64,000 nucleotides of DNA from Symsagittifera roscoffensis. Its lineage: Eukaryota; Xenacoelomorpha; Acoela; Convolutidae. Of this stretch, positions 1-9,490 are shown piece by piece. Under the pieces are notes generated by a model. It was not told the DNA's origin and searched no databases. It saw only the letters and a program-made list of their open reading frames with translations. The first letter of the stretch is position 1; each line of letters starts with the position of its first letter. The position numbers were made by a program, and so were the translations under genes. The stretch covers positions 4,483,079 through 4,547,078 of the forward strand of contig NC_087068.1 of the NCBI RefSeq assembly GCF_963678635.1. The letters are read 5' to 3'.

Positions 1-2380
1 AAGTTTCCATTTAAAAGATTTAGTTTTTTTTTAGTTTTCTTGACGAAAACGTTGCATTTTAACCACGCCATGTCTCAAATTTTTCAAAAATCAACAAAGC
101 GACCTAGATATTTTGCGAAAACATGTAAAACAGAGAGTTGACTTGATTTGTTAGACTTTTGCAGGTGCAAAAAGTTTTTCATGCTATGCCATGATGATAT
201 AAAGGACAAATAAAACGCTTTGCAGTTATTTTTTTATTTGACTACATAGTGAATGACATATTGAAATTGAAACCGTAACGAAATTGAGATCAGAAACAAG
301 TTTGGTTGAGGGAAGCCAAAATGAAAAGACTCTGATTGCCAATTGAAGCGTTTTGGCTTAAAGTATATTTAATTCCAAAATCGTGCGAACCAATCAATAG
401 TTAAAAATTTTGAGAAACGAAATTAAAAATTGATTGAATTGATACATTATATCATGAGCAAAAACTCTTCAAATTATCGCAATTGAATGTTCAAATAATG
501 TTATCCGCAAACAAAACAGAAAGTTTTGGAAAAATTAGAATTAGCAATTAGTGATATTTGACTTGGGAATCAATTGATTTCATAGCTTATGTGACTAATT
601 GCTGTTTTAAAATTTCTAATTTTTCCAAAAATTTTTGTATTGTTTGCAGATTATTTTATTTGAACATTCAATAATGATAACGTCAACAGTTTTTAAAATA
701 AGCTTAAGCTTATTTCTTGCTGCATTTGAACTTAAATGACACTGGCTTGGCTCTGTTCAGAGTTATAAGCAAATTTTGTATTTTTTTTCCGATAAGGAAG
801 AAGTTTCTCTTTTGGCTTTTATGTTTTTTTTTGTAATATCTATCAAATATACATAAAGAACTGCGCGCAAGGAATGTAGAAAATAGACGAAAGGCACTAT
901 TAAAATCCATTTTTCATTTGTGATATTTGCTCTTACCAAATAAAAGAAAAGTGATCTTTGAATACAAAAGCGACGAAAGACTAACAAAGCTCTAGCAACT
1001 GAAAAAATAATTACTGCCTCTCGGTAGGCAACACAGAAATTAATTCATTCTAAACTACTGTTCTTTTGTTTGCATTGAATAAAATCAAATTTATTGAACA
1101 ACATGGAATTTAGACCTGGAACCGTCATCAAACAAAAAAATTATATTTCGACATATAACATCCTTTGACTGAATTTGAAAAACCTGACCAAGTATTTGAA
1201 CAAACAAAAATTTCTCTCAGAACCAGATTTTGCGTCGTTGCGTCTAAGTCCTCAGTGCCATCAAATAGCTTGCTCAAAATGAATTATTTGAAATCCACAA
1301 AAAGAAGAGCAAAAAGTCGAGAATTTTTTTTGCGTGGTCAGTAGTTTTTGAACTTACAAAAAACACTAAGACAGAGTATCTGTTACAAATGGAGCTTACA
1401 AATAAAAAGAAAACCCTAAAGACAGTAATTTGAAATAAAAAAATTTCAAAATGGAAACATTTTGACCTTGAAATTACTTAGAACCATCAGAACAAAAATC
1501 AATTTTTCGCCAAAAATTTCCAAAAATTTATGCTTATTTAATTTCCAAAACAAATAAGGGCAAAAAAAAAATGAAGCATAAACTCACTTGAATCTAATGT
1601 TATGCGCAAGACAGCGAAGCTTGCAAAATTGTATGAACAAAATGATCATCAGTAAAACATAAATTTTTTGCTAAAAACCTCCGAACTTTTCTGATGATTT
1701 TAGTTTCAAAGCATTTCAAAGCAGTAAATTCAGGCATTAACAATGCGGATAACTAACTAAACGGTTGATGAACAAAAAGTGCGCTAGAATTTTTTCGATC
1801 GAACGCTCTGAAGTTGTTTTTATTCTCTAAAAATGTTTAAATTGCCCCATACTGAATTGTTTTTGATCTTACACAATGAAAAATTGAAGCCAGAAAGCTG
1901 TTTTAAATTTTTATTTACATTCCGAAAAAAAACCAGATGTTAACTATAAAAACAGCAATCCGAACATTGAAATTTTACAAAAATAATAGAAAATTCACAA
2001 GATTAAGAAAATAGAGATTTGCTTTAATTCTTGTTATTGATACGTCTTTTTTGCTGACAATTTTTTTTCTCCATAAAATTTGACAAATTGACCATGAAAA
2101 TGTTTTGAAATTTTTCTTGGAGATCTATAAAGATCTTGAAAAATCTTCAAAAATTTTTGAAGAATCTTGAAGATCTTTGCAACAATTCAGGAAAATTTCA
2201 AATTCGCTTAGTGGGCTGAAAATATACCATACAGGTTTCTGGAAATGTGTTCATGATATTTGGACGGTCAAAAGTCTTAAAAAACACAACTGTTTTTGAA
2301 GATTTTTTTGCTATCTTCTCAAGTTGACTAGATCTGGCGTCTATTTTAAGATTACTATTCACTCTTCTTTACCATTACAG
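1..2380. other. AT-rich non-coding 5' flank of gene copy A
   Basis: This stretch has no convincing coding exon. It is rich in A and T runs and is the upstream partner of a segmental duplication: the same sequence, with small indels, returns from about 13,934 to 16,602. It contains the foldback element at 460-695. The short open frames here change frame between the two copies. One block at 1103-1140, beginning ATGGAATTTAGACCTGGAAC, is identical in the duplicate (from 15,045), but its frame breaks soon after and no clear donor follows. I therefore do not call it an exon. Confidence 0.6.
460..695. repeat. Long inverted repeat (foldback / MITE-like element), copy A
   Basis: The left arm (about 460-557) and right arm (about 589-695) are imperfect reverse complements of roughly 100 nt separated by a loop of about 30 nt. 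Landmarks in the left arm are AATGTTCAAATAA, CGCAAACAA and TTGGAAAAATTAGAA. Their complements occur in the right arm as TTATTTGAACATT, TTGTTTGCAGA and TTCTAATTTTTCCAA. A perfect 18-bp palindrome, AATAAGCTTAAGCTTATT, follows at 697-714. The duplicate copy is at 14,394-14,633. I see no transposase and no obvious target-site duplication. Confidence 0.7.
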
Positions 2381-2504
2381 GCGAATTTCTTGAATTCTGG
2401 GATGAGTGTGTTGCAAACATTGATGAAGCAGCGGGATTGTTTCTACAAAGTTTTATTGGCTCAAATTCGATCAGAGCATTTTTAAATGCATCTGACACTG
2501 ACAA
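2381..2504 (+). CDS. Putative small internal exon, gene copy A (family unrecognised)
   Basis: The exon follows a good acceptor (pyrimidine tract, then CATTACAG) and ends at an AA|GTAAGT donor. The only open frame begins with two leftover bases, then reads EFLEFWDECVANIDEAAGLF and continues to ...NASDTD, about 40 residues. The copy B counterpart (16,603-16,723) keeps the frame, has an in-frame loss of one codon and several synonymous changes, which supports coding. One problem is that this exon ends two bases into a codon while the exon at 2914 begins at a codon start. A small exon may be missing between them, or one boundary may be wrong. The domain is not recognised; an alpha-helical N-terminal region is a guess. 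Confidence 0.5.
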
Positions 2505-2913
2505 GTAAGTCAATTTTGTTTTAACTTTTGAAGAAAGTGACAGAATTTTTTGTGCTCGGGGTAAAACATGATTGTTGGCGGTAAATTACTTTTAAAACAC
2601 AAAAAAAACGTCTAAAAATTCTTTGCTATCTTTGATAAAACTTCAGGATTCTTCAATTCTTCAAGATCTTGGCAAGATTGAAAAAAAAAATCCTGACTAA
2701 TTTTAACATTTTGACTAGGATTTTCGACGGAAATTTTTTATATTAGCCAAAAAGTATTGTTGTGTTGAGCTCAAAATTGAAAAGATTATTCTCCTGTGAC
2801 TAGTTTTTGTAAAGTTTAATGGGGTTTGAAGATTACCAATTTTGCCAGTTTGGTACAATTAACAAGGGGGGTAAGCGAGGGTTAAATCTCTTTTAGAAAT
2901 CGTTCCAATTTAG
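2505..2913 (+). other. Candidate intron, gene copy A
   Basis: A GTAAGT donor opens the stretch and a TTCCAATTTAG acceptor closes it; it has stops in all frames. The corresponding stretch in copy B is 16,724-17,110. The exon phases on its two sides do not agree, so it may contain an additional short exon that I cannot identify. Confidence 0.45.
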
Positions 2914-3366
2914 TTGAAGCAGGCTGATTGTCATATTTGCTACGTTGCTGGGAGCGAAATGTATCACCTTTTTCCTAAAATGGCGAGTGAGGGGATCTCA
3001 ATTTTTTTTCTTTTTTATAAAAGGATACTCCAATTTGTTTTGAGCGAACATAGCTTCATAAACCTCAAAGGGCAGTCGTCTGAACATTCAGGTTTTCGTC
3101 CTGATACGAGCGGCCTTGCTGTTTTTTTTTGTGAAAATTGTAGTTTGACACAGGCATTTATTTACATATATGATCGTCTTTGCAGCTTTGAGATAGATTG
3201 GCTCTACGTTAACAACCACCATCTTGTGGCAATAGAAGTTGGTCGCTCTTGTGGCAAGACGCCTGCAAAAATCATCAAAGAGAAAATTGAACAGATGCTT
3301 ACAAGGACTGTTCCGAGGATTCAACACATGCTGATGAGTATCATCAAGGCATATACAACTCACCAG
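2914..3366 (+). CDS. Exon of the ANK-helicase gene, N-terminal region, copy A
   Basis: This open exon of 151 codons lies between an AATTTAG acceptor and a CAG|GTGAGC donor and ends at a codon boundary. That matches the next exon, which starts in phase 0 at 3567. The protein runs from KQADCHICYVAGSEMYHLF to SIIKAYTTHQ. Its last 40 residues (KTPAKIIKEKIEQML...) look helical. I do not recognise the family. The first codon, TTG, is an exon boundary and not a start. The copy B equivalent (17,111-17,563) has a +1 change in a T run and a -1 change about 115 bp later, so the frame is uncertain in between. A cryptic acceptor (CGTCTTTGCAG, about 3186) could instead mark a short intron here. Confidence 0.55.
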
Positions 3367-3566
3367 GTGAGCAATCTTACTGCGGCGGGCGATTGATTAA
3401 GTTTGTCTATTCAATAGTTTGATGCATAAAGTGTTCTTCGGAGAACTGGCTACTAAATTTTGACACACTGCTTCCGCACTCTCTTCGCAGTTCGCCTTTA
3501 AACACTAATAATGCGACTTACTGCCTTATTCAGAAGAACACAAACCTATTTCACAACTGTATTTAG
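3367..3566 (+). other. Intron between N-terminal and NTPase exons, copy A
   Basis: The 200-bp stretch has a GTGAGC donor and a GTATTTAG acceptor, with stops in all frames. It joins two phase-0 exons, giving ...AYTTHQ followed by EQTDEQNNAV. The copy B intron (17,564-17,758) has the same borders and is 195 bp, supporting the boundary. Confidence 0.65.
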
Positions 3567-4739
3567 GAACAAACTGATGAACAAAACAATGCTGTCAGAG
3601 CTTATCTCCGTGAGAACGTTTTGTTCATTATTGCACTCACCAATGTTCAACTGAAACACATTCGTAAACATATCAGCGGCCGAATCATTGATAATAACAG
3701 AAAACGAGCGGCTGGCGAAAAAGTTGTTGATGACATTGATTGTTTATCCAGTGACATTCTTAACCAAGTTTGGTTCATTACGAAGGAAACGGTAGAATCA
3801 TCCCAAGAGAAAAAATTTATTTATCGGTTCAGCGGGCTGCTGGGACAATCACCATGTTGCGAGCAAACTTTGTGGTCACATATCTTGGCATTTAACAATA
3901 ACCAAGCAGAATGTCAGAAAACAAGGTTGCATCATTACATAGCTGGTATAATTTATCTATCGTACAGTTTTCAACAACCTTTGTTGAGCGTCCATGACCG
4001 GTTTTAACTGCAGCATAATTATTTTATCAAATCTCAATACGGAAACAAATCCGAAGCGTCAGATGTCAAATATGATGACAGAAAGGTGTTCCAGTTCCAG
4101 TTATCTGACCTTATTCTAAGTCCACAGCAACTCTCAATTCTGAGAAGTGGTATTCGCAGACTTGTTGTTTACGGAGAGGCTGGATCAGGAAAGTCATCTT
4201 TGCTACTCGCGCTTGCTTTAGAAAAATGCGGGAAACAAGTAGTTTCTTCACCAGAACACGTGTATTATTTCTTACCTGACCGGAAAAGTTCTTTTCATGA
4301 AGATTTAGAAACGTTTAAGCAGAAATATTGTCAAGAAGGATATTTCCATGTCACTTATCTCAGCAAGTTCGAAGATATAGTTAAGAACACCTGGAGCAAA
4401 GCCACGTTCCTGGTTGACGAAGTATACCATACTGACTTTGGAGAAATCGAGGATTACCGCAAAAATATTTATTCAACCGTATGGGTAGCGTGTGTTATTG
4501 GTGGTCAAAAGAATGTCCCTGACGGCCGCGGGTTAATTGGCTCATTCAAAACATGTTATCTCACGGTACTATACAGAAGTTTCGCGCATATATCTGGACT
4601 ATCGACATACATTCTGAATAAATGGATATTACAAGAACTCGGGGCTTCGTCTGTTGTTCTTTTCTAATGCTTCTCATCGGGGAACAAAAAACCGTTCCAG
4701 TTGAAACGAGTTTGGCCATCACACCAAGACCAGCAATAT
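3567..4739 (+). pseudogene. SF1 helicase-fold NTPase exon, copy A, with two in-frame stops
   Basis: In one continuous frame the exon encodes about 170 residues of unknown, probably helical sequence. These are followed by an NTPase core: motif I (Walker A) GEAGSGKSS at about 4173-4199, motif II (Walker B) LVDEVYH with Asp 4416 and Glu 4419, a motif III-like IGGQKN, and a motif IV-like LYRS. This order is that of UvrD-type SF1 helicases and the Schlafen helicase group; motifs V and VI are on the next exon. The frame is broken by TAA at 4005-4007, where copy B has CAA, and by TAA at 4665-4667, where copies B and C have AAA. A 44-bp deletion relative to copies B and C lies near 4739. As read, a full protein cannot be made. 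A product starting after the first stop would still contain Walker A and B. The 3' border is uncertain; GT at 4740 is in phase with the next exon. Confidence 0.7.
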
Positions 4740-4801
4740 GTTGATCAAAATTTCGACAACTTTAAATGGTAAATGTGCATAATTCTTGTTTAATATTACA
4801 G

Positions 4802-6958
4802 AACTCAAACTCAGTCGTATTCTCAGTTCATAGAACACTCAGTGACACCACGATACAACAAAAACCGAAGCTAATTAATGTTAACATGGAAATGGTGTCT
4901 AGAATAGAAGATTTGGAATTCACTGGAGCAGAATGGGATCATGTTTGCATTTTTATTGGGAATGGACATCACCCTCTTCTTCTCTCAGTTGTTTACAGTA
5001 TGATAACACGAGCTGTGAAAAGCGTCGTCATATACACAAAAAACGCAACAGTATGTAATGTGATTGATGCGTATCATAGTCATGTCGGCGACAAACTTGT
5101 TCTGCAAATTCGCAGTGGCACTTGTCCCGATATAACCGATGATATAAAACAACATTTGATAGATGATACAAAGCTTGTATCCTCTCTTTTAGAAGTATTG
5201 TACCTGAAAGGAGACTCCGAGAAACCACATGTATTTAATCTCATACAGTACATTATCCATCAACATAGAGACCATGCTTACAATTCTAGCAGTGTATGGC
5301 TGCCAGCGTTTTTCAAAACTCCCAAATGTAGACAATTTCTGAAACGTTGCAAGGAGCTACCCATATTAGCTGAGGTGATTAAGCAAACGAATTTGTCGCA
5401 TCTGAAAAATTTGCTATCGTTTTGTTGTCACAAACCAACATTATTGCATACACTCGACATACTGGAAAGTTCTCAACGACAAAAGTTTCTGAGAGACTAT
5501 TGTGACCGCCTGTTTTTAAGATCGTGCTACAACGAGTGCGAGGACACTGTTCAGTGTCTGCTGGAACAGAACTCTTCTCTAGCGCTATGTAAATATCGAA
5601 AAACAACTACGCCATTAATGATAGCTGCACAAGTCGGAAATTTACGAATTGCCCGAATGATTCTGGATTTCACTCCCGATGAGGAACAAAATTCCTATAT
5701 AGAGCAGAAAGAGGATAACGGCAAATCAATATTTTTCGTTTCTGCTAAACATGGTCATTTGAAGCTGCTCCAATTTTTCCGCAACCGGCACAAATCGAAG
5801 GGGAAAAGTCAGCGAGAACTGCACACTATTGTCGATAATTTTGGAAACACGCCTCTTATGCACGTGGTACTGTGTGATAACCTTGACATTGTTAGCTGGC
5901 TTGTCAGCATTGATCCGGATTGTATGAAATTACAAAACAAAAACAAATTAAGCGTACTTCATGTTGCAGCTGCAAATGGCAAAGCGGAAATTGCTTCGGT
6001 TCTCTTAAAATCGGTGAACTCATCGGACAAAAGTTCATTGATTTCATCGCCAGATGACGAAGGCATGACGGCTTTCCACTGGTCGTGTTTGAGAGGTCAT
6101 CTCGAGTTCAGCAAATGCCTGCTAGAAGAATACAATAATTACGAGTCAGAATCTGATCCGCTGTTACACACAATTCAAAACAACAATGGAACCACGCCTC
6201 TTGAGCTTGCTGTGCTGAGAAATCATCTTGAAATTGTTGGTTGGCTCGCCAGCATTGATCTGGCTTGGATGAAATTACAAAACAAAAACAAATTAAGCGT
6301 ACTTCATGTTGCAGCTGCAAATGGCAAAGCGGAAATTGCTTCGGTTCTCTTAAAATCGGTGAACTCATCGGACAAAAGTTCATTGATTTCATCGCCAGAT
6401 GACGAAGGCATGACGGCTTTCCACTGGTCGTGTTTAGAAGGTCATCTCGAGATCAGCAAATGGCTGCTAGAAGAATACAAGAATTACAAGTCAGAATCTG
6501 ATCCGCTGTTACACACAATTCAAAATAACAATGGAACCACGCCTCTTGTGCTGGCTGTGCTGAGCAATCATCTTGAAATTGTTGGTTGGCTCGCCAGCAT
6601 TGATCTGGCTTGTATGAAACTACAAAACAAAGACAAATTAAGCGTACTTCATGTTGCAGCTGCAAATGGCAATACTGAAATTGCTTCGGTTCTCTTAAAA
6701 TCGGTAAACTCATCGGACAAAAGTTCATTGATTTCATCGCCAGATGACGAAGGCATGACGGCTTTCCACTGGTCGTGTTTGAGAGGTCATCTGGAGTTCA
6801 GCAAATGCCTGCTAGAAGAATACAAGAATTACAAGTCAGAATCTGATCCGCTCTTACACACAATTCAAAATAACAATGGAACCACTCCTCTTGAGCTTGC
6901 TGTGCTGAGAAATCATCTTGAAATTGTTGGTTGGCTCGCCAGCATTGATCTGGCTTGA
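4802..6958 (+). CDS. Helicase motifs V-VI, linker and ankyrin repeats, copy A
   Basis: This long open exon (about 718 codons) follows a TTACAG acceptor. Residues about 40-85 hold motif V-like TGAEWDHVCIF and motif VI-like VYSMITRAVKSV, the C-terminal end of an SF1 helicase fold. About 190 residues of helical linker follow, rich in Cys and Leu. Then comes a divergent three-ANK module (TTPLMIAAQVGNLRIARMIL ... NTPLMHVVL) and regular 345-bp ANK modules beginning at 5924, 6269 and 6614. Each module has three ANK repeats with cores SVLHVAAANGK, TAFHWSC and ITPLVLAVL-type. The frame also runs open 36 bases upstream to an ATG at 4766, so that ATG could be a start. It ends at TGA 6956-6958, where other units have TGT (Cys); homology continues beyond in the same frame. 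Confidence 0.75.
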   Translation, partial: NSNSVVFSVHRTLSDTTIQQKPKLINVNMEMVSRIEDLEFTGAEWDHVCIFIGNGHHPLLLSVVYSMITRAVKSVVIYTKNATVCNVIDAYHSHVGDKLVLQIRSGTCPDITDDIKQHLIDDTKLVSSLLEVLYLKGDSEKPHVFNLIQYIIHQHRDHAYNSSSVWLPAFFKTPKCRQFLKRCKELPILAEVIKQTNLSHLKNLLSFCCHKPTLLHTLDILESSQRQKFLRDYCDRLFLRSCYNECEDTVQCLLEQNSSLALCKYRKTTTPLMIAAQVGNLRIARMILDFTPDEEQNSYIEQKEDNGKSIFFVSAKHGHLKLLQFFRNRHKSKGKSQRELHTIVDNFGNTPLMHVVLCDNLDIVSWLVSIDPDCMKLQNKNKLSVLHVAAANGKAEIASVLLKSVNSSDKSSLISSPDDEGMTAFHWSCLRGHLEFSKCLLEEYNNYESESDPLLHTIQNNNGTTPLELAVLRNHLEIVGWLASIDLAWMKLQNKNKLSVLHVAAANGKAEIASVLLKSVNSSDKSSLISSPDDEGMTAFHWSCLEGHLEISKWLLEEYKNYKSESDPLLHTIQNNNGTTPLVLAVLSNHLEIVGWLASIDLACMKLQNKDKLSVLHVAAANGNTEIASVLLKSVNSSDKSSLISSPDDEGMTAFHWSCLRGHLEFSKCLLEEYKNYKSESDPLLHTIQNNNGTTPLELAVLRNHLEIVGWLASIDLA

Positions 6959-8169
6959 ATGAAATTACAAAACAAAGTTAAATTAAGCGTACTTCACGTC
7001 GCAGCTGCAAATGGCAAAACTGAAATTGCTTCGGTTCTCTTAAAATCGGTGAACTCATCGGACAAAGGTTCATTGATTTCATCGCCAGATGACGAAGGCA
7101 TGACGGCTTTCCACTGGTCGTGTTTAGAAGGTCATCTCGAGTTCAGCAAATGGTTGCTAGAAGAATACAAGAATTACATGTCAGAATCTGATCCGCTGTT
7201 ACACACAATACGAGATAAGGATGGAAAACGCCTCATATGCTGGCTCTGCTGCGTAATCATCTTGAAATTGTTAGTTGGCTCGCCAGCATTGATCTGGCTT
7301 GTATGTAATTAGAAAACAAAGACAAATTGAGAGTACTTCATGTCACAGCTGCAAATGGCTAGACTGAAAATGCCTCGGTTCTCCTAAAATCGGTGAACTC
7401 ATCGGACAAAAGTTCTTTGATTTCATCGCCAGATGACAAAGACGTGACGGCTTTCCACTGGTCGTGTTTAAAAGGTCATCTCGAGTTCAGCAAATGGCTG
7501 CTAGAAGAATCCAATAATTACAAGTCAGAATCTGATCCGCTGTTACACACAATTCAATATAACAAGGGAATCACGCCTCTTTTGCTGGCTGTGCTGAGAA
7601 ATCATCTTGAAACTGTTGGTTGGCTCGCCAGCCTTGATCTGGCTTGTATGAAATTACAAAATAAAGACAAACTAAGCGTACTTCGTGTCGCAGCTGCAAA
7701 TGGCAAAACTGAAATTGCTTCAGTTCACTTAAAATCGGCGAACTCATCGGACAAATGTTCATTGATTTCCTCGCCAGATGACGATGGCAGAACAGCTTTC
7801 CACCGGTCGTGTATACAAGGTCATCTCGAGTTCAGCAAATGGCTGCTAGAAGAAAACAATAATTACAAGTCAGAATATGATCCTGACACAATTCAAAATA
7901 ACAATGGAATCACGCCTTTTGTGCTGGCTGTGCTGAGAAATCATCTTGAAATTGTTGATTGGCTCGCCAGCATTGATCTGGCTTGTATGAAATTACAAAA
8001 CAAAGACAAATTAAGCGTACTTCATGTCGCAGCTGCAAATGGCAAAACTGAAATTGCTTCGGTTCTCTTAAAATCAGTGAACTCATCGGAAAAAAATTTA
8101 ATGATTTCATCGCCAGATTTCGAAAGCATGACGGTTTTCCACTGGTCATGTTTAGATTCGAAACTGTAG
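6959..8169 (+). pseudogene. Distal ankyrin modules and C-terminus of copy A, frame broken
   Basis: Homology to the ANK module continues for about 3.5 more units (starts near 6959, 7303, 7648 and 7987). The frame is lost by a 1-bp deletion in an A run near 7225 and by stops in the next unit (TAA in ATGTAATTAG, TAG in GGCTAGACTG). It is open again from 7393 to 8169. There the module breaks off after FHWSCLDSKL and a TAG stop, which looks like the genuine C-terminus because non-repeat sequence with poly(A) signals follows. Units here have private variants (HLKS, DDDGRTAFHRS). Confidence 0.65.
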
Positions 8170-8709
8170 AAATGGGTCAGTAAAATTTTTAGACGCTTTC
8201 ATTAGTTGATTGCTAATATAGTCATCGCCGGGTATCGAAATGTCGTCTAGTTGACTGATAAAAATGTTAATTACCAATGGGGCTGTTCTATAAAGAAATT
8301 TCAATCGAGTCACTATAGGTGCACAAGGTGGAGATACAATTGAATATCTGTTTTCAAATTTTCAGGAATAATGAAAAAATAATTGAATGTGTTTGCAACA
8401 TCTTTTTCGGTTTGATGATTATTGACTTTTTGGCTTGATTCAAGAATGGATACTTTCGAACGCGTTGAACATTTGCCATTTAGCTTATTAAATAAATTAA
8501 AAATTTGTCTTGAGTCATCAATATAATTCTTAAATTAATTCAAATAAAATTTATTTTTGTTTATTCATCTAAATTGCTTGCTCAATTTTTTTTCGAGTTA
8601 GTAAATTCGTTCAAGTTTCATGTTTTTTCCAGTTTCTGTGTGCTTCGTTCCTCTTTTTTTTTTCTGATGAGATTTTGACGCAATGTTGAACCAAGATGGT
8701 TGATTGAGA
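8170..8709 (+). other. 3' flank / 3' UTR of copy A
   Basis: This is non-coding, AT-rich sequence after the TAG stop. AATAAA at 8491-8496 is a candidate poly(A) signal, with further A-rich, T-rich sequence after it. The same flank is found after the second copy (9491-10,030). No gene is visible. Confidence 0.5.
8491..8496 (+). promoter_or_regulatory. Candidate poly(A) signal
   Basis: AATAAA lies about 320 bp after the copy A stop codon. An identical signal occurs at 9812-9817 in the duplicated flank. In such AT-rich DNA this may be chance. Confidence 0.35.
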
Positions 8710-9490
8710 CAACTCATCGGACAAAAGTTCTTTGATTTCATCGCCAGATGACAAAGGCGTGACGGCTTTCCACTGGTCGTGTTTAAAAGGTCATCTCGAG
8801 TTCAGCAAATGGCTGCTAGAAGAATCCAATAATTACAAGTCAGAATCTGATCCGCTGTTACACACAATTCAATATAACAAGGGAATCACGCCTCTTTTGC
8901 TGGCTGTGCTGAGAAATCATCTTGAAACTGTTGGTTGGCTCGCAAGCCTTGATCTGGGTTGTATGAAATTACAAAATAAAGACAAACTAAGCGTACTTCG
9001 TGTCGCAGCTGCAAATGGCAAAACTGAAATTGCTTCAGTTCACTTAAAATCGGCGAAATCATCGGACAAATGTTCATTGATTTCCTCGCCAGATGACGAT
9101 GGCAGAACAGCTTTCCACCGGTCGTGTATACAAGGTCATCTCGAGTTCAGCAAATGGCTGCTAGAAGAAAACAATAATTACAAGTCAGAATATGATCCGC
9201 TGTTACACACAATACGAGATAATGATGGAACCACGCCTCTTGAGCTTGCTGTGCTGAGAAATCATCTTGAAATTGTTGGTTGGCTCGCCAGCATTGATCT
9301 GGCTTGTATGAAATTACAAAACAAAGACAAATTAAGCGTACTTCATGTCGCAGCTGCAAATGGCAAAACTGAAATTGCTTCGGTTCTCTTAAAATCAGTG
9401 AACTCATCGGAAAAAAAGTTAATGATTTCATCGCCAGATTTCGAAAGCATGACGGTTTTCCACTGGTCATGTTTAGATTCGAAACTGTAG
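8710..9490 (+). pseudogene. Orphan ankyrin fragment, duplicated 3' end of copy A
   Basis: This open frame (252 codons from 8732) starts in the middle of an ANK module and ends in the same SCLDSKL stop as copy A. It has no upstream exon, acceptor or promoter of its own: the DNA before it is duplicated 3' flank. It keeps the full LLHTIRDNDGTTPLELAVL segment, where the first copy has a 6-bp deletion and different sequence. It is probably a by-product of the tandem duplication, although it could act as an alternative last exon of copy A. Confidence 0.65.

Noticed and set aside
710-987. Antisense frames upstream of copy A with a partner at 14,650-14,928
   Set aside because: In copy A the homologous sequence is split over two frames by indels, the content is low-complexity Lys/Phe, and the sequence is shared only because the whole segment is duplicated.
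1103-1160. Conserved ATGGAATTTAGACCTGGAAC as a first coding exon
   Set aside because: Identical in both upstream copies, but the frame diverges after an A run of different length and no convincing donor follows. Identity alone is expected in a recent duplication.
4005-4007. Alternative genetic code or stop readthrough explaining the internal stops
   Set aside because: All three stop codons interrupt the frame, at positions where paralogues have different amino acids (Gln, Gly, Lys, Trp, Leu, Glu). No single reassignment fits, and frameshifts are also present.
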